From NCBI GenBank assembly GCA_018820855.1, contig JAHJNL010000067.1, positions 1 to 64,000 of the forward strand: DNA of 64,000 bases, given 5' to 3'. The position numbers and the translations under genes are program-made. The notes beneath the pieces were generated by a model. It saw nothing but the letters and a program-made list of their open reading frames with translations. It was not told the DNA's origin and ran no database searches. This stretch comes from Pseudomonadota bacterium (GTDB lineage Bacteria > Desulfobacterota > Desulfobulbia > Desulfobulbales > Desulfocapsaceae). Shown piece by piece: positions 52,408 through 61,016 of the stretch (its first letter is position 1; the number at the start of each line of letters is the position of its first letter).

Positions 52408-52440
52408 TACATTGTATGGGAACCCGGCTGTTCTGTTTCC
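52394..52440 (+). promoter_or_regulatory. Expression-platform hairpin overlapping the riboswitch
   Basis: AGCCGGGTT inside the aptamer (52394-52402) is perfectly complementary to AACCCGGCT at 52422-52430, followed by GTTCTGTTTCC. The two structures exclude each other. If the hairpin terminates transcription, ligand binding would switch the genes on; this is inference. A second weak pairing (CTGTTTCC with GGAAACAG) lies at 52433-52469. Confidence 0.55.
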
Positions 52441-52518
52441 AGACAGGAGGAATATATCCCAGGAAACAGAGCGGTTGCCCTTGACGCTCTTGTCCCTTTT
52501 TCCTCATGAGGTTGCACC

Positions 52519-53028
52519 ATGACTTCCCTGCGCAGACTGCTGGCCCTCTCCCTCTTCTTTTTCCTGTTCTGCCCCCCTCTTCTTCATGCTGCTGCGATCG
52601 GCTATCTCAGGATTGAGGGGATCCAAGGCGAGGTATCCGTTGCTCCCTATGAGGACCATATCGAAATCCTCGGCTTTGGTCAGGGAATAACAAATCCACT
52701 CACAACTTCGACTGGCGAAGTTGCAGACGGCAGGCCTGATTTTCAGGATATCCGGGTGACCAAGGCCATAGACAGCACCAGCCCCCTCCTCTACATGAGG
52801 ATCGCCCAGGGAACTGTCATCCCAACAGTAGAGTTTAAATTCCTCAAAGACGCAGCGCTTTATTACACCATCGAGCTGACGGATGCCGTTATAACAGGAG
52901 TAGTGCCCTCCATGGGCAGCGCTGTCTCCACCGAGATGCTCAGTTTCGCTTTTAAGCGCATCCAGTGGACGATCACCTCCGGCGGGGTAACCAGCGGCTG
53001 GGATGTGACTACAAACACGCCCCTTTAA
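52519..53028 (+). CDS. Exported Hcp-like (type VI tube family) protein
   Basis: A signal peptide (1-24, LLALSLFFFLFCPPLLHA) precedes a 145-residue domain with the Hcp pattern: IEGIQGEVSVAPYEDHIEIL, GRPDFQDIRVTKAIDSTSPL, YYTIELTDAVITGVVPS and TEMLSFAFKRIQWT. Classical Hcp has no signal peptide and is injected through the T6SS; this one should go through Sec, so it is more likely a periplasmic or extracellular tube or ring-forming protein. No other T6SS gene is visible. Preceded by GAGG and controlled by the c-di-GMP riboswitch. GC-rich relative to neighbours. Confidence 0.8.
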   Translation: MTSLRRLLALSLFFFLFCPPLLHAAAIGYLRIEGIQGEVSVAPYEDHIEILGFGQGITNPLTTSTGEVADGRPDFQDIRVTKAIDSTSPLLYMRIAQGTVIPTVEFKFLKDAALYYTIELTDAVITGVVPSMGSAVSTEMLSFAFKRIQWTITSGGVTSGWDVTTNTPL

Positions 53029-53041
53029 GACAAGACGCATC

Positions 53042-54922
53042 ATGCGAAAGCCCTTGAAGAAAACTCTGGCCATTCTCCTCGGCTCCTGTGTCATAGTCCT
53101 GTGGATCACCTGCGCGCAGGCCGAACGCCTCTTGGTACTAGGCAACAGCACCCCGCCGCCGTCCCTCTTCATGCTGCCGGACGGGGAGACCCTTTCCGGG
53201 CTGCCCATCTGTTTTGATCTCCTGGTCATCCCCCCCGACTCCGGCAGCATCCTGGTCCACGACCTGGACCTTCACGCGACCTTTTTCTACGGGGGAACCA
53301 CCGCTGATTTTATCAACGACCTGCCTCTCGACCTGGTCTCCCTGGCAACGTCGGAGAGCCTGGCCTTCCGACCTGCCAGAGAGATTCTGCCGGCTGACAC
53401 CAGCTTCACCGAGTTTCTCTCACTGGCCGGAAACATGCTCTACGTCACGGACCAGCTGAGCCCACCCCCACAGGGAGGAACGCAGTCTGAAACCAGTGAC
53501 TGGGACCGGGACGGAGTCACGGATATCAGCGACAATTGCAGCGGAAGCATCAACCCGGATCAGCTCAACTTTGACGGAGACAGCTGGGGCGATGCCTGCG
53601 ACAACGATGATGACAATGACGGGACAGCTGATCTGGAAGACTGTGCCCCGCTGGATCCGGCCATCCACCCAGCAGCAACGGATATCGCCGAAGACGGCAT
53701 CGACCAGGACTGCAACAGTGTTGACGCTATATTCTGCTATCTGGACCAGGACGGCGACGGCGCAGCAGCCGACCCTCAGGTAATTGTCACTGCCCCTGAC
53801 GGCAGCTGCGACTGGCAGGACGGTGAAACTGCGGACTCCGGTCAGCCAGACTGCGATGACAGCAATCCGGACAGCTATCCTGGCGCCGTGGAGATCTGTG
53901 ACGGCCAGGACAACGACTGTGACGGAAGCGTTGATGAGGAGCTCTTCAGTTCCTGGTATTTTGATGGTGACGGGGATGGGTACGGGGATCCGACCAACTC
54001 TCTTGAGGGTAGTTGCGAGCTGACTGCAATAGAGGGCTATGTGAGCAATAGTGAGGACTGTGACGATACAGATGCAGCGGCACACCCGGATCAGACCTGG
54101 TATCCGGACCTGGATGATGACGGCTTCACTTCGGGCGATTCCGACACCACCTCCTGCCTGCGTCCTGTCGGATACAAAATCTGGAGCGAGTTGACAGCAA
54201 CAGATATCGACTGCAATGATACGGAGCCCCTGGAATTCCCTGGCCAGCAGTGGTACCCGGACCCTGACGGAGACGGGTATCCCGAGGGAGTGGCAGAGAC
54301 GGCCTGTCCGCGTTCTTCTGGCATGAAGACTGCTGACGAGCTGACGGCACTGACCAGCGACAACTGTCCGAACCTTGCCAATCCATACCAGTCTGACCTG
54401 GACGGTGACGGCAGCGGTGACTCCTGCGACCAGGAGGGACTGGTGGTTAATGACGACACTCCCGAAGGAGAGCCCGCCGAATCCGGTATCGTGGCCACAG
54501 GGGTCACCCGGATCATCGAAGGCACCGTGATCGGCGAATGGCTATCGGGAATACTCGGCCTGCAGCTCGCGCCACCGCCATCATTGCCACGGGAGAGTGC
54601 GGCCTTGAAAGGGGTACTGACCAGCAAAATTGCCTACGTTTTCTCACCGCCGCTGCGCTCTTTTATTCTGCTGGCTGCAGACTTCGAGGGAAACACCCTG
54701 ATCACTTCCTACGACCAGACGGGGGACGTGGTCAGCGAGCTTGCTGTTTCCGGGGCAGACCCGGTACCCTACAGTGTCTCGGACGTGGGACCCATTACCA
54801 GGGTGGAAATCAGCTCGAACTCCGGCTGGATCGGCTCCATGGCCTTTGTCCAACTCCCCAAAAGCAACATTTTCCTGATGCTCACACCCGTCTTGCAAAA
54901 TCGCCGGCAACGGACCAACTGA
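53042..54922 (+). CDS. Secreted thrombospondin-3/MopE-like calcium-binding repeat protein
   Basis: Signal peptide 1-28 (LLGSCVIVLWITCAQA). The middle (residues ~150-470) is packed with acidic repeats: thrombospondin type 3 (DWDRDGVTDISDNC, NFDGDSWGDACDNDDDNDG) and MopE-type units (DCDDSNPDSYPGAVEICDGQ, DNDCDGSVDEE). These bind many calcium ions. The N- and C-terminal ~140 residues look like beta-sandwich domains. No C-terminal anchor is clear. It lies 13 bp after the Hcp-like gene, so it shares the riboswitch transcript; a calcium-dependent matrix or adhesin role is plausible. Composition is markedly GC-rich. Confidence 0.85.
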   Translation: MRKPLKKTLAILLGSCVIVLWITCAQAERLLVLGNSTPPPSLFMLPDGETLSGLPICFDLLVIPPDSGSILVHDLDLHATFFYGGTTADFINDLPLDLVSLATSESLAFRPAREILPADTSFTEFLSLAGNMLYVTDQLSPPPQGGTQSETSDWDRDGVTDISDNCSGSINPDQLNFDGDSWGDACDNDDDNDGTADLEDCAPLDPAIHPAATDIAEDGIDQDCNSVDAIFCYLDQDGDGAAADPQVIVTAPDGSCDWQDGETADSGQPDCDDSNPDSYPGAVEICDGQDNDCDGSVDEELFSSWYFDGDGDGYGDPTNSLEGSCELTAIEGYVSNSEDCDDTDAAAHPDQTWYPDLDDDGFTSGDSDTTSCLRPVGYKIWSELTATDIDCNDTEPLEFPGQQWYPDPDGDGYPEGVAETACPRSSGMKTADELTALTSDNCPNLANPYQSDLDGDGSGDSCDQEGLVVNDDTPEGEPAESGIVATGVTRIIEGTVIGEWLSGILGLQLAPPPSLPRESAALKGVLTSKIAYVFSPPLRSFILLAADFEGNTLITSYDQTGDVVSELAVSGADPVPYSVSDVGPITRVEISSNSGWIGSMAFVQLPKSNIFLMLTPVLQNRRQRTN

Positions 54923-55200
54923 AATGATAAGTCCTGAATTCGAGTTTCAAGTGCACCGATTATTATGAAAATAAGGAACCACTGACAAGTCTGTTATTCT
55001 GAGATTTACCACTATTTCAAAAAGAGGAGTCATCGCTCTCCTACACACATCTCAATGCAAGAGAGATTTGTTCTCCACTCTTGCCGACCTACCCTGCTCG
55101 GCAATAATTCCACAACGAAAAGTTCATCCTCCATACAGGAATAGCTTCAGACGTAAACAACTTGCCAGGCAATTCACGCCGCCAATGGTCCCGTACGTAA

Positions 55201-57696
55201 TCACTTCATCTGAAAAAACGATTCAATCAGCTGTTCAACCATGCCGACATCCTTCAATCGCATGTCCATTTGTTTTGTGACCCCTAACAGCCTGCCAAGA
55301 GACTCGATTCGTTCCAGGAGTATTTCCGCGGAAATACCGTTTATCCGGGCATCCAGAAGATCACCTTTGCCCTCTACAGCAAAGCCAAGGCGCTCCAACA
55401 CCTTAGTCAAAAAAAGAATGCGCAGCTCACGACCGTCAAAATCACCTCCGCCTCCTGCAAAACGCATGGTACAATAACTGGCAGCAGAGTCAGGCTCACA
55501 AAGGGCATCCACCACGGTGAAATGATAGCCGAAACGGATATTCATGTTTAAATATTCTTTTCCCAGCACTGCATAACTGGCAGAGTCTGCATTGCTCTGG
55601 AAGGCAAAAGCATCACTCATGGCCAACTGATCGTAGCCTTTCCAATCATAATAGACCTGCTCTCCCCAGCTGATATGAGGATGGCTCAACCCCCGCCACA
55701 AGGCCTGAAAAGGGGTTGAACATATCTGATCCACAGTGAGCATATCAAGATCGACGGCACTCTCGTCCAAACCACCATCCACATCAACAAGGAAGACCTC
55801 AAAGGGCAAGCGGGTCTGCAGTTGTTTCTTTTTCCCTCCCCTGCTCCCCCGGCGTCCCCCAATGGAAAACATGGTTTGCACTGCCATTTCATGGGCAAAG
55901 CGAATAATGTCGTGGAAAGAACGACAGGATTCAGGGGTAAACTCCTTGGCATGCGGATCAACAAGTTTCAAGGGAGTGATAAAATCCAGCACAGATCGCA
56001 ATTTTCGATAGAAAGGAAGATCCTTCTCACGCTCATAAACCGGAACCGTTTTCTCCAAGGCAATATTTTCTCCGGGATATACCGCCAGCCCATCTGCAGA
56101 GACAGTCACCGACTGGCCATGCTCAATACGGTTGCTCTTCTGGCCTACACCAAGCAATAGCGGCACGCCAAACTCTCTGCAGACAGTGGCAAAATGCCCG
56201 GCTGCACTCCCCAGTTCCGCCACGACGCCACTGACCTGATGCAGTACTCTCACATAGCCGGGCAAAGTTTCCCGAATAACCAGAACAGAGCCTGGATTCA
56301 TTTTTTCAAGGGGATGTTCCGAATCAAGGCACCATGCCTTGCCGCTTGCAATTCCGGATGCGGCCATAACACCACCACAAAAAAGCGGCTCGACAGAACT
56401 CTTCACACTGGTGGAATCTGATTTTTTCTTCGGTTGATAGATCGTCAAAGGTCTGCTTTGCAGGAAGACAAAGGAACCATCTTCCTGCATGGCCCATTCA
56501 ATGTCCTGTGCTCTTGCGAAATATCTTTCGATCTCGAATCCTTTTTTGCTCAGAGTGAGCAACTGTGTCTCTGTCAATGCATGTTCTTTGGCTTCTCTGC
56601 TGACCGCACTGACATGCACCAGACGATTTTTCGTCTTCTCGACGGTAAAGACATCAGGAATCAAGGTTCCGCTGACCACTGCCTCCCCCAGACCTCTGGC
56701 CGCATGCACAAATAGCATTCCCTCCTCAACACCTGCAGGATCAGCTGTATAAATAATTCCTGCCGACCGGGCTGCTACCATCTCCAACACCATAACCGCC
56801 ATTGGCGCTTCTTCATCACTGAGTCCGCAATGGATTCGATAGGCCAGAGCCTCGTGACTGTATTTACTGCTGAGCACCTCAAGATATGCATCTTGGAGGT
56901 TGGCTGGCTGCACATTCAGACGACTCGTATACTGACCGGCGAATGAACAATGCCCGTCCTCACCGAGCGCGCTGGAACGTACGGCAAGAAGTTGACCTTC
57001 CGACTTTTCTTTTGTGAGTTTTTCAAAGGCAGCCTGGATGGCTTTTTCGATATCTGGAGGAACATCAGCCTCCCTGATCAAGGCTACAAGCTTAGCAGAT
57101 ATCTGCTGCAACGAGTCGACTGCCTGTAGATCGATCTTACTAAGTAAGGAATTGATATCAGAACGGAGATTGTTGTATTCGATCAGATAGGAAAAACTGT
57201 TCGTGGTAATAACGAAACCTGAGGGAATGGCAAGATTAAGGAAACGGGCAAGCTCGACCAGACTGGTTGTTTTAGAACCAGTGATTTCTGGAGGAATCGT
57301 TTCTTCTGTTAACGAAAGGACAAAGGGAGGCCCAAAACTCAGGGCCGGAGGGGCCATCAGAAAACGGGAGTAAAAATCAAATTTACGGAAATACGCCGGC
57401 AACGTAACAAAAGAGCCGGGTGCCATCTGACCAAGACTCCTGACCATCCCCTCCACACTCTCTGCCAAGGCAGCATATCTTAAAGCAATTCTGGCAAAAT
57501 CCTCCTTTTTTCCCTGATAGTACAGGCTTTCGAATTCTGCCATCAACTCATGGCTACGACTGTCAAAGGCCAACAGTCGCTGAAAAGCATCATAGGTTTG
57601 CCGCAATACTGCCCCCGGCGCAAAAACCCTGTACGTCCAGTATTTAAAAAGATTCATTGACATTGTCTGGCCACTCGGGCAGTCAAATTCGAGCAT
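55201..57696 (-). CDS. PEP-synthase-like phosphotransferase with novel C-terminus
   Basis: Residues 1-120 are helical; ~125-430 match the ATP-grasp N-domain of pyruvate phosphate/water dikinases (TGSKTTSLVELARF, LLAVRSSALGEDGHCSFAGQ, GIIYTADPAGVEEGMLF, DIEWAMQEDGSFVFLQSRPL). A swivelling phosphohistidine domain (~450-560) has the catalytic His in GSAAGHFATVCREFGVPLL. The PEP-binding barrel expected next is absent; ~270 residues of unfamiliar sequence follow (FHDIIRFAHEMAVQTMFSIG). It therefore probably transfers phosphate to something other than pyruvate. An in-frame alternative start is MSMNLFKYW, 12 codons on. It is divergent from the kinase at 57906. Confidence 0.82.
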   Translation of the reverse strand: MLEFDCPSGQTMSMNLFKYWTYRVFAPGAVLRQTYDAFQRLLAFDSRSHELMAEFESLYYQGKKEDFARIALRYAALAESVEGMVRSLGQMAPGSFVTLPAYFRKFDFYSRFLMAPPALSFGPPFVLSLTEETIPPEITGSKTTSLVELARFLNLAIPSGFVITTNSFSYLIEYNNLRSDINSLLSKIDLQAVDSLQQISAKLVALIREADVPPDIEKAIQAAFEKLTKEKSEGQLLAVRSSALGEDGHCSFAGQYTSRLNVQPANLQDAYLEVLSSKYSHEALAYRIHCGLSDEEAPMAVMVLEMVAARSAGIIYTADPAGVEEGMLFVHAARGLGEAVVSGTLIPDVFTVEKTKNRLVHVSAVSREAKEHALTETQLLTLSKKGFEIERYFARAQDIEWAMQEDGSFVFLQSRPLTIYQPKKKSDSTSVKSSVEPLFCGGVMAASGIASGKAWCLDSEHPLEKMNPGSVLVIRETLPGYVRVLHQVSGVVAELGSAAGHFATVCREFGVPLLLGVGQKSNRIEHGQSVTVSADGLAVYPGENIALEKTVPVYEREKDLPFYRKLRSVLDFITPLKLVDPHAKEFTPESCRSFHDIIRFAHEMAVQTMFSIGGRRGSRGGKKKQLQTRLPFEVFLVDVDGGLDESAVDLDMLTVDQICSTPFQALWRGLSHPHISWGEQVYYDWKGYDQLAMSDAFAFQSNADSASYAVLGKEYLNMNIRFGYHFTVVDALCEPDSAASYCTMRFAGGGGDFDGRELRILFLTKVLERLGFAVEGKGDLLDARINGISAEILLERIESLGRLLGVTKQMDMRLKDVGMVEQLIESFFQMK

Positions 57697-57905
57697 TAAA
57701 AGGCAACTTCTTCAAAGGATAGCTTTTCCCATACAGAATAGCAAGGCATCCGGCCGGCACCAGCATTTTACCAGGCAGCTCAAGCGACGCTTAAAAAAAA
57801 ACAGGAAATAATTGTTCTTGGTGCATGGAACAAAAATTTGATAGCATACGGAACAGTTCAGAAAAAAACAGGGTTTAGCCCGTTCAAAAAGGTTGTTATA
57901 GTTTC

Positions 57906-59663
57906 ATGAAAATAACTTCAGGACTTAATAAGCAGATATTTCTGGCCATGGCCGTTGCCGGACTTTTCCCTCTGCTGATCATGGCCTTTCAGAACAACTA
58001 TTTTGCCAGGCAGACCATCGAGAATGTTGAAAAAGAGCATCTCGCCTTTTCCCTGCGCTCCCGTGAACTCTGGCTGCGAACCTGGGTAGGCCATACCCGT
58101 CAGGATTTTTATCACCTGGCCTTTGACAATGGTGACAAGAAAGATCTGAGCGACGAAGAAATCTTTCTTCGATCGGCCCGAAAACTTTTCAAGGGGCATC
58201 TCACGTATCGCTCTATCAGTCTCTACCGGCCCGACTGGTCACTGCTCATTCGCTATCCTGAAGGTTTCAAGGAAGATGTCCAATCCCCTTCAACGGCGTA
58301 TCGTGGAAAACTCCAAGCCCCGGGATCACTATTTGTTGTGGATGATGATTATCGTACTGTCGGCAAGGATGTCATCCTGCCGGTGGGCCAGGGACTGCTG
58401 AACCAGCAGGGCAAGATCGGGGCCTTTTTGGTCGCTGAAATCAACCTGAACCGTTCTTTGGGTCGTATTCTGGCAGACACCTCTGATCTCAATTCCGGGG
58501 GCAGTTATATTCTTGCCTCTGAAAAAGGTAAAATCCTCTATCAGGCACCGGTATCGGACCAGAGGACAGCAACTGAACAGTGTGTTTGGGATAGTGTCCC
58601 CTCACAGGTGCTGACCACTCCTTCCTGGGAAGTACACAAAATTCTGAATTGTGATAACGCTGAGAGCTACTTCATCAGTGCTCCCATTCCAGAATTTAAA
58701 TGGTTACTCATCAGTCAGTTTGAAACCGGTAGCGCTCTTCAGAAATTTCAGAAGTATATCCTTTATGGCCTGGTCACGGCCTTCCTTACCTTGATAATAC
58801 TTGTGGTTCTGGCCCAAAATCTCTCGAAACGTCTCGCGGCCCCTCTTGATGAACTTACCAGGGTTGCCCGACAGATCAGTCTAGGCCGGAACAATGAGCG
58901 GCTCCCCCCCTTTAAAGAGAAATATGTCCAGGAGGTGGGCGTGGCCTTTAACGCCATGATAGATGCCCTGGAGAAACAGCAGCAATCCATAATCCAAAGC
59001 ACCACTCTCAGCACAGTAGGCAAGATGAGTTCAAGCCTGGTGCATGAGATGCGCAACCCTCTCTCGTCCATCAAGATCAACCTCCAGGCCATAGCCAGGA
59101 AGCTCCGGGATGACAGGGATTATAGTGAGATGGCAACTATTTCACTTATGCAGGTCGGTCGCCTTGAAGGAATGTTTGAGGACCTGCTTCAGTTCAGCAA
59201 GCCCATTGAAATTCACAAGAGATCAATTACTTTTGCCGAGCTGGTGAATGAAGTAGTAACCACAGTAAAGCCGGAGGCTGAAAAAAACGATATAGCTCTT
59301 CAGGTAGAAGACAAACTGCAGGATTTCCTCTTCCAGGCTGACAAGGAAAGCTCCTGCCGGGCTTTGACCAATCTCGTGAGTAATGCCATCCAATGGTCTG
59401 AACCCGGAAGCATTGTCACCATAAGCGGCAGGCGCCCTGCCGAAAGCGAGGGGGTGGCAGTGATTCGAGTCGCTGACACAGGACCTGGGCTGCGGCCGGA
59501 GCAGATGGAAAGGGTATTCCAACCCTTTTTCACCACCCGTGAACTGGGTACCGGCCTTGGACTGGCAAATGTAAAAAAGGTCATGGATTACCAGAGTGGA
59601 TCGGTTCTTGCTAAAAACAACCCCAACGGGGGAGCAAGCTTTTCACTAATTTTTAAGGATTAA
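57906..59663 (+). CDS. Membrane histidine kinase, partner of the NtrC-type regulator
   Basis: Signal-anchor (IFLAMAVAGLFPLLIMAF), periplasmic Cache-like sensor (~30-270), second span (LYGLVTAFLTLIILVVLAQN), HAMP (KRLAAPLDELTRVARQISLG), H-box SSSLVHEMRNPLSSI (His380) and an ATPase domain (NLVSNAIQWSE, ADTGPGLRPEQ, FQPFFTTRELGTGLGLANVKK). The next gene, 6 bp away, is an NtrC-type regulator, so this is its cognate kinase. Sequence features resemble ZraS/AtoS-like kinases that activate sigma-54 regulators. Confidence 0.92.
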   Translation: MKITSGLNKQIFLAMAVAGLFPLLIMAFQNNYFARQTIENVEKEHLAFSLRSRELWLRTWVGHTRQDFYHLAFDNGDKKDLSDEEIFLRSARKLFKGHLTYRSISLYRPDWSLLIRYPEGFKEDVQSPSTAYRGKLQAPGSLFVVDDDYRTVGKDVILPVGQGLLNQQGKIGAFLVAEINLNRSLGRILADTSDLNSGGSYILASEKGKILYQAPVSDQRTATEQCVWDSVPSQVLTTPSWEVHKILNCDNAESYFISAPIPEFKWLLISQFETGSALQKFQKYILYGLVTAFLTLIILVVLAQNLSKRLAAPLDELTRVARQISLGRNNERLPPFKEKYVQEVGVAFNAMIDALEKQQQSIIQSTTLSTVGKMSSSLVHEMRNPLSSIKINLQAIARKLRDDRDYSEMATISLMQVGRLEGMFEDLLQFSKPIEIHKRSITFAELVNEVVTTVKPEAEKNDIALQVEDKLQDFLFQADKESSCRALTNLVSNAIQWSEPGSIVTISGRRPAESEGVAVIRVADTGPGLRPEQMERVFQPFFTTRELGTGLGLANVKKVMDYQSGSVLAKNNPNGGASFSLIFKD

Positions 59664-59669
59664 GGAACA

Positions 59670-61016
59670 ATGATTAAAATTCTCATCATCGATGATGATC
59701 AGGCCTTGGCCAGATCTCTGGAAATTCAACTCAAGGCCGAAGGTCATCAGATCATCGTTGCCCATAATGTCTCGGACGGCATGACAGCCCTGACAGAGCT
59801 GATTCCCGACCTGGTATTACTGGACCTCAACCTTCCCGACGAACACGGCCTGAAGGCGTTGCCAGCCATTCTTACCACTCTGCCCGGCGTGACAGTGGTT
59901 ATCATGACAGGTAATACGGAAAACAGCGAGGCCGTTGATGCCATGCGTGACGGTGCCTTCGACTATCTGCGCAAACCACTGGATCTTGATGAACTTTTGC
60001 AGATGGCCGTCAAAGTGGAATCGCTGAAAGAGAGAGATTTCCCAGGCAAGGGTGACGAAAAAGAGCCTCCCAGCAAAGTGTTTCCTTTGCAGATGATTGG
60101 TTCTGATCAAAAGATCATTAATGTCCACAAACAGATAGGTCTTCTTGCTCGCAGCAGGGTAACAGTACTTGTTACCGGGGAGTCCGGCACAGGTAAAGAG
60201 CTGGTAGCCCGTATTCTCCATGAAGCCACGGCCCCGAGTCAGCCATTTGTAGCCATCAACTGTTCCGCTTTCGTCCCCACTCTCCTTGAAAGTGAGCTTT
60301 TCGGCTATGAAAAGGGAGCCTTTACCGGTGCGGATCAGGCCAAGGAAGGAAAGCTGGAATTTGCCGGCAAGGGCACGGTTTTTCTCGATGAGATCGGTGA
60401 CATGTCTCTGGACCTGCAGAGTAAACTGCTTCGAGTTCTGCAGGAGGATGAATTTGTTCGGGTGGGAGGCCTCAAGACCAAGAAGCTTGAGGCCCGGATA
60501 GTAGCGGCAACCCACCGCAATCTCCAGAAAATGGTCGACAACGGGACATTCCGGCAGGATCTCTTTTACCGGCTCAATGTGGTAAGCATTACAGTGCCCC
60601 CCCTGCGTGAGCGACGAGGCGACATCGACCATCTGGCTGAGCATCTTCTTGCCAAGATTGGCTATAAAATGGGACGCCAACCCCTACGCCTGAGCACTGC
60701 CGGCCGTCTGAAACTGCGCACCGGCAATTGGCCGGGCAACGTCCGTGAACTCGAAAACACCCTGACCCGTGCCATGGTTCTAACCCATGGCACGGAAATC
60801 GATGCCGATGATCTGGTCATGCAGCAGGATGACCAGCAGGAGCAGGCAGGCCGTCCTGTAAGCGGTACTCTGGCAGCCACCGAAAGAATGTATATCAGCC
60901 AGGTGCTGGCCGAGCACAACTGGAATATTACCCATACCGCCCTCACCTTGGATGTCTCGCCCACCACCCTCCGCAAAAAAATCACTGATTATCACCTGAA
61001 GCGAGCTCAATCCTGA
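59670..61016 (+). CDS. NtrC-family sigma-54 response regulator
   Basis: AAGGA precedes the ATG. Receiver domain with phospho-acceptor Asp52 (LLDLNLPDEHG) and Lys in LRKPLD. The AAA+ activation domain has Walker A GESGTGKE (170-177), the sigma-54-contact loop GAFTGA (216-221), Walker B (GTVFLDEIGDM) and LRERRGDI. A Fis-type helix-turn-helix ends the protein (WNITHTALTLDVSPTTLRKK). It would activate sigma-54 promoters; candidates in this window are at 10478, 20627 and 38164. Its stop overlaps the porin ATG (TGATG). Confidence 0.94.
   Translation: MIKILIIDDDQALARSLEIQLKAEGHQIIVAHNVSDGMTALTELIPDLVLLDLNLPDEHGLKALPAILTTLPGVTVVIMTGNTENSEAVDAMRDGAFDYLRKPLDLDELLQMAVKVESLKERDFPGKGDEKEPPSKVFPLQMIGSDQKIINVHKQIGLLARSRVTVLVTGESGTGKELVARILHEATAPSQPFVAINCSAFVPTLLESELFGYEKGAFTGADQAKEGKLEFAGKGTVFLDEIGDMSLDLQSKLLRVLQEDEFVRVGGLKTKKLEARIVAATHRNLQKMVDNGTFRQDLFYRLNVVSITVPPLRERRGDIDHLAEHLLAKIGYKMGRQPLRLSTAGRLKLRTGNWPGNVRELENTLTRAMVLTHGTEIDADDLVMQQDDQQEQAGRPVSGTLAATERMYISQVLAEHNWNITHTALTLDVSPTTLRKKITDYHLKRAQS

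Noticed and set aside
52519-53028. Evidence for a type VI secretion cluster
   Set aside because: Only the Hcp-like domain is present and it has a Sec signal peptide; no sheath, baseplate or ClpV gene occurs in the window.
59817-60680. 287-codon minus-strand frame
   Set aside because: Antisense to the NtrC-type regulator with its intact AAA+ motifs.
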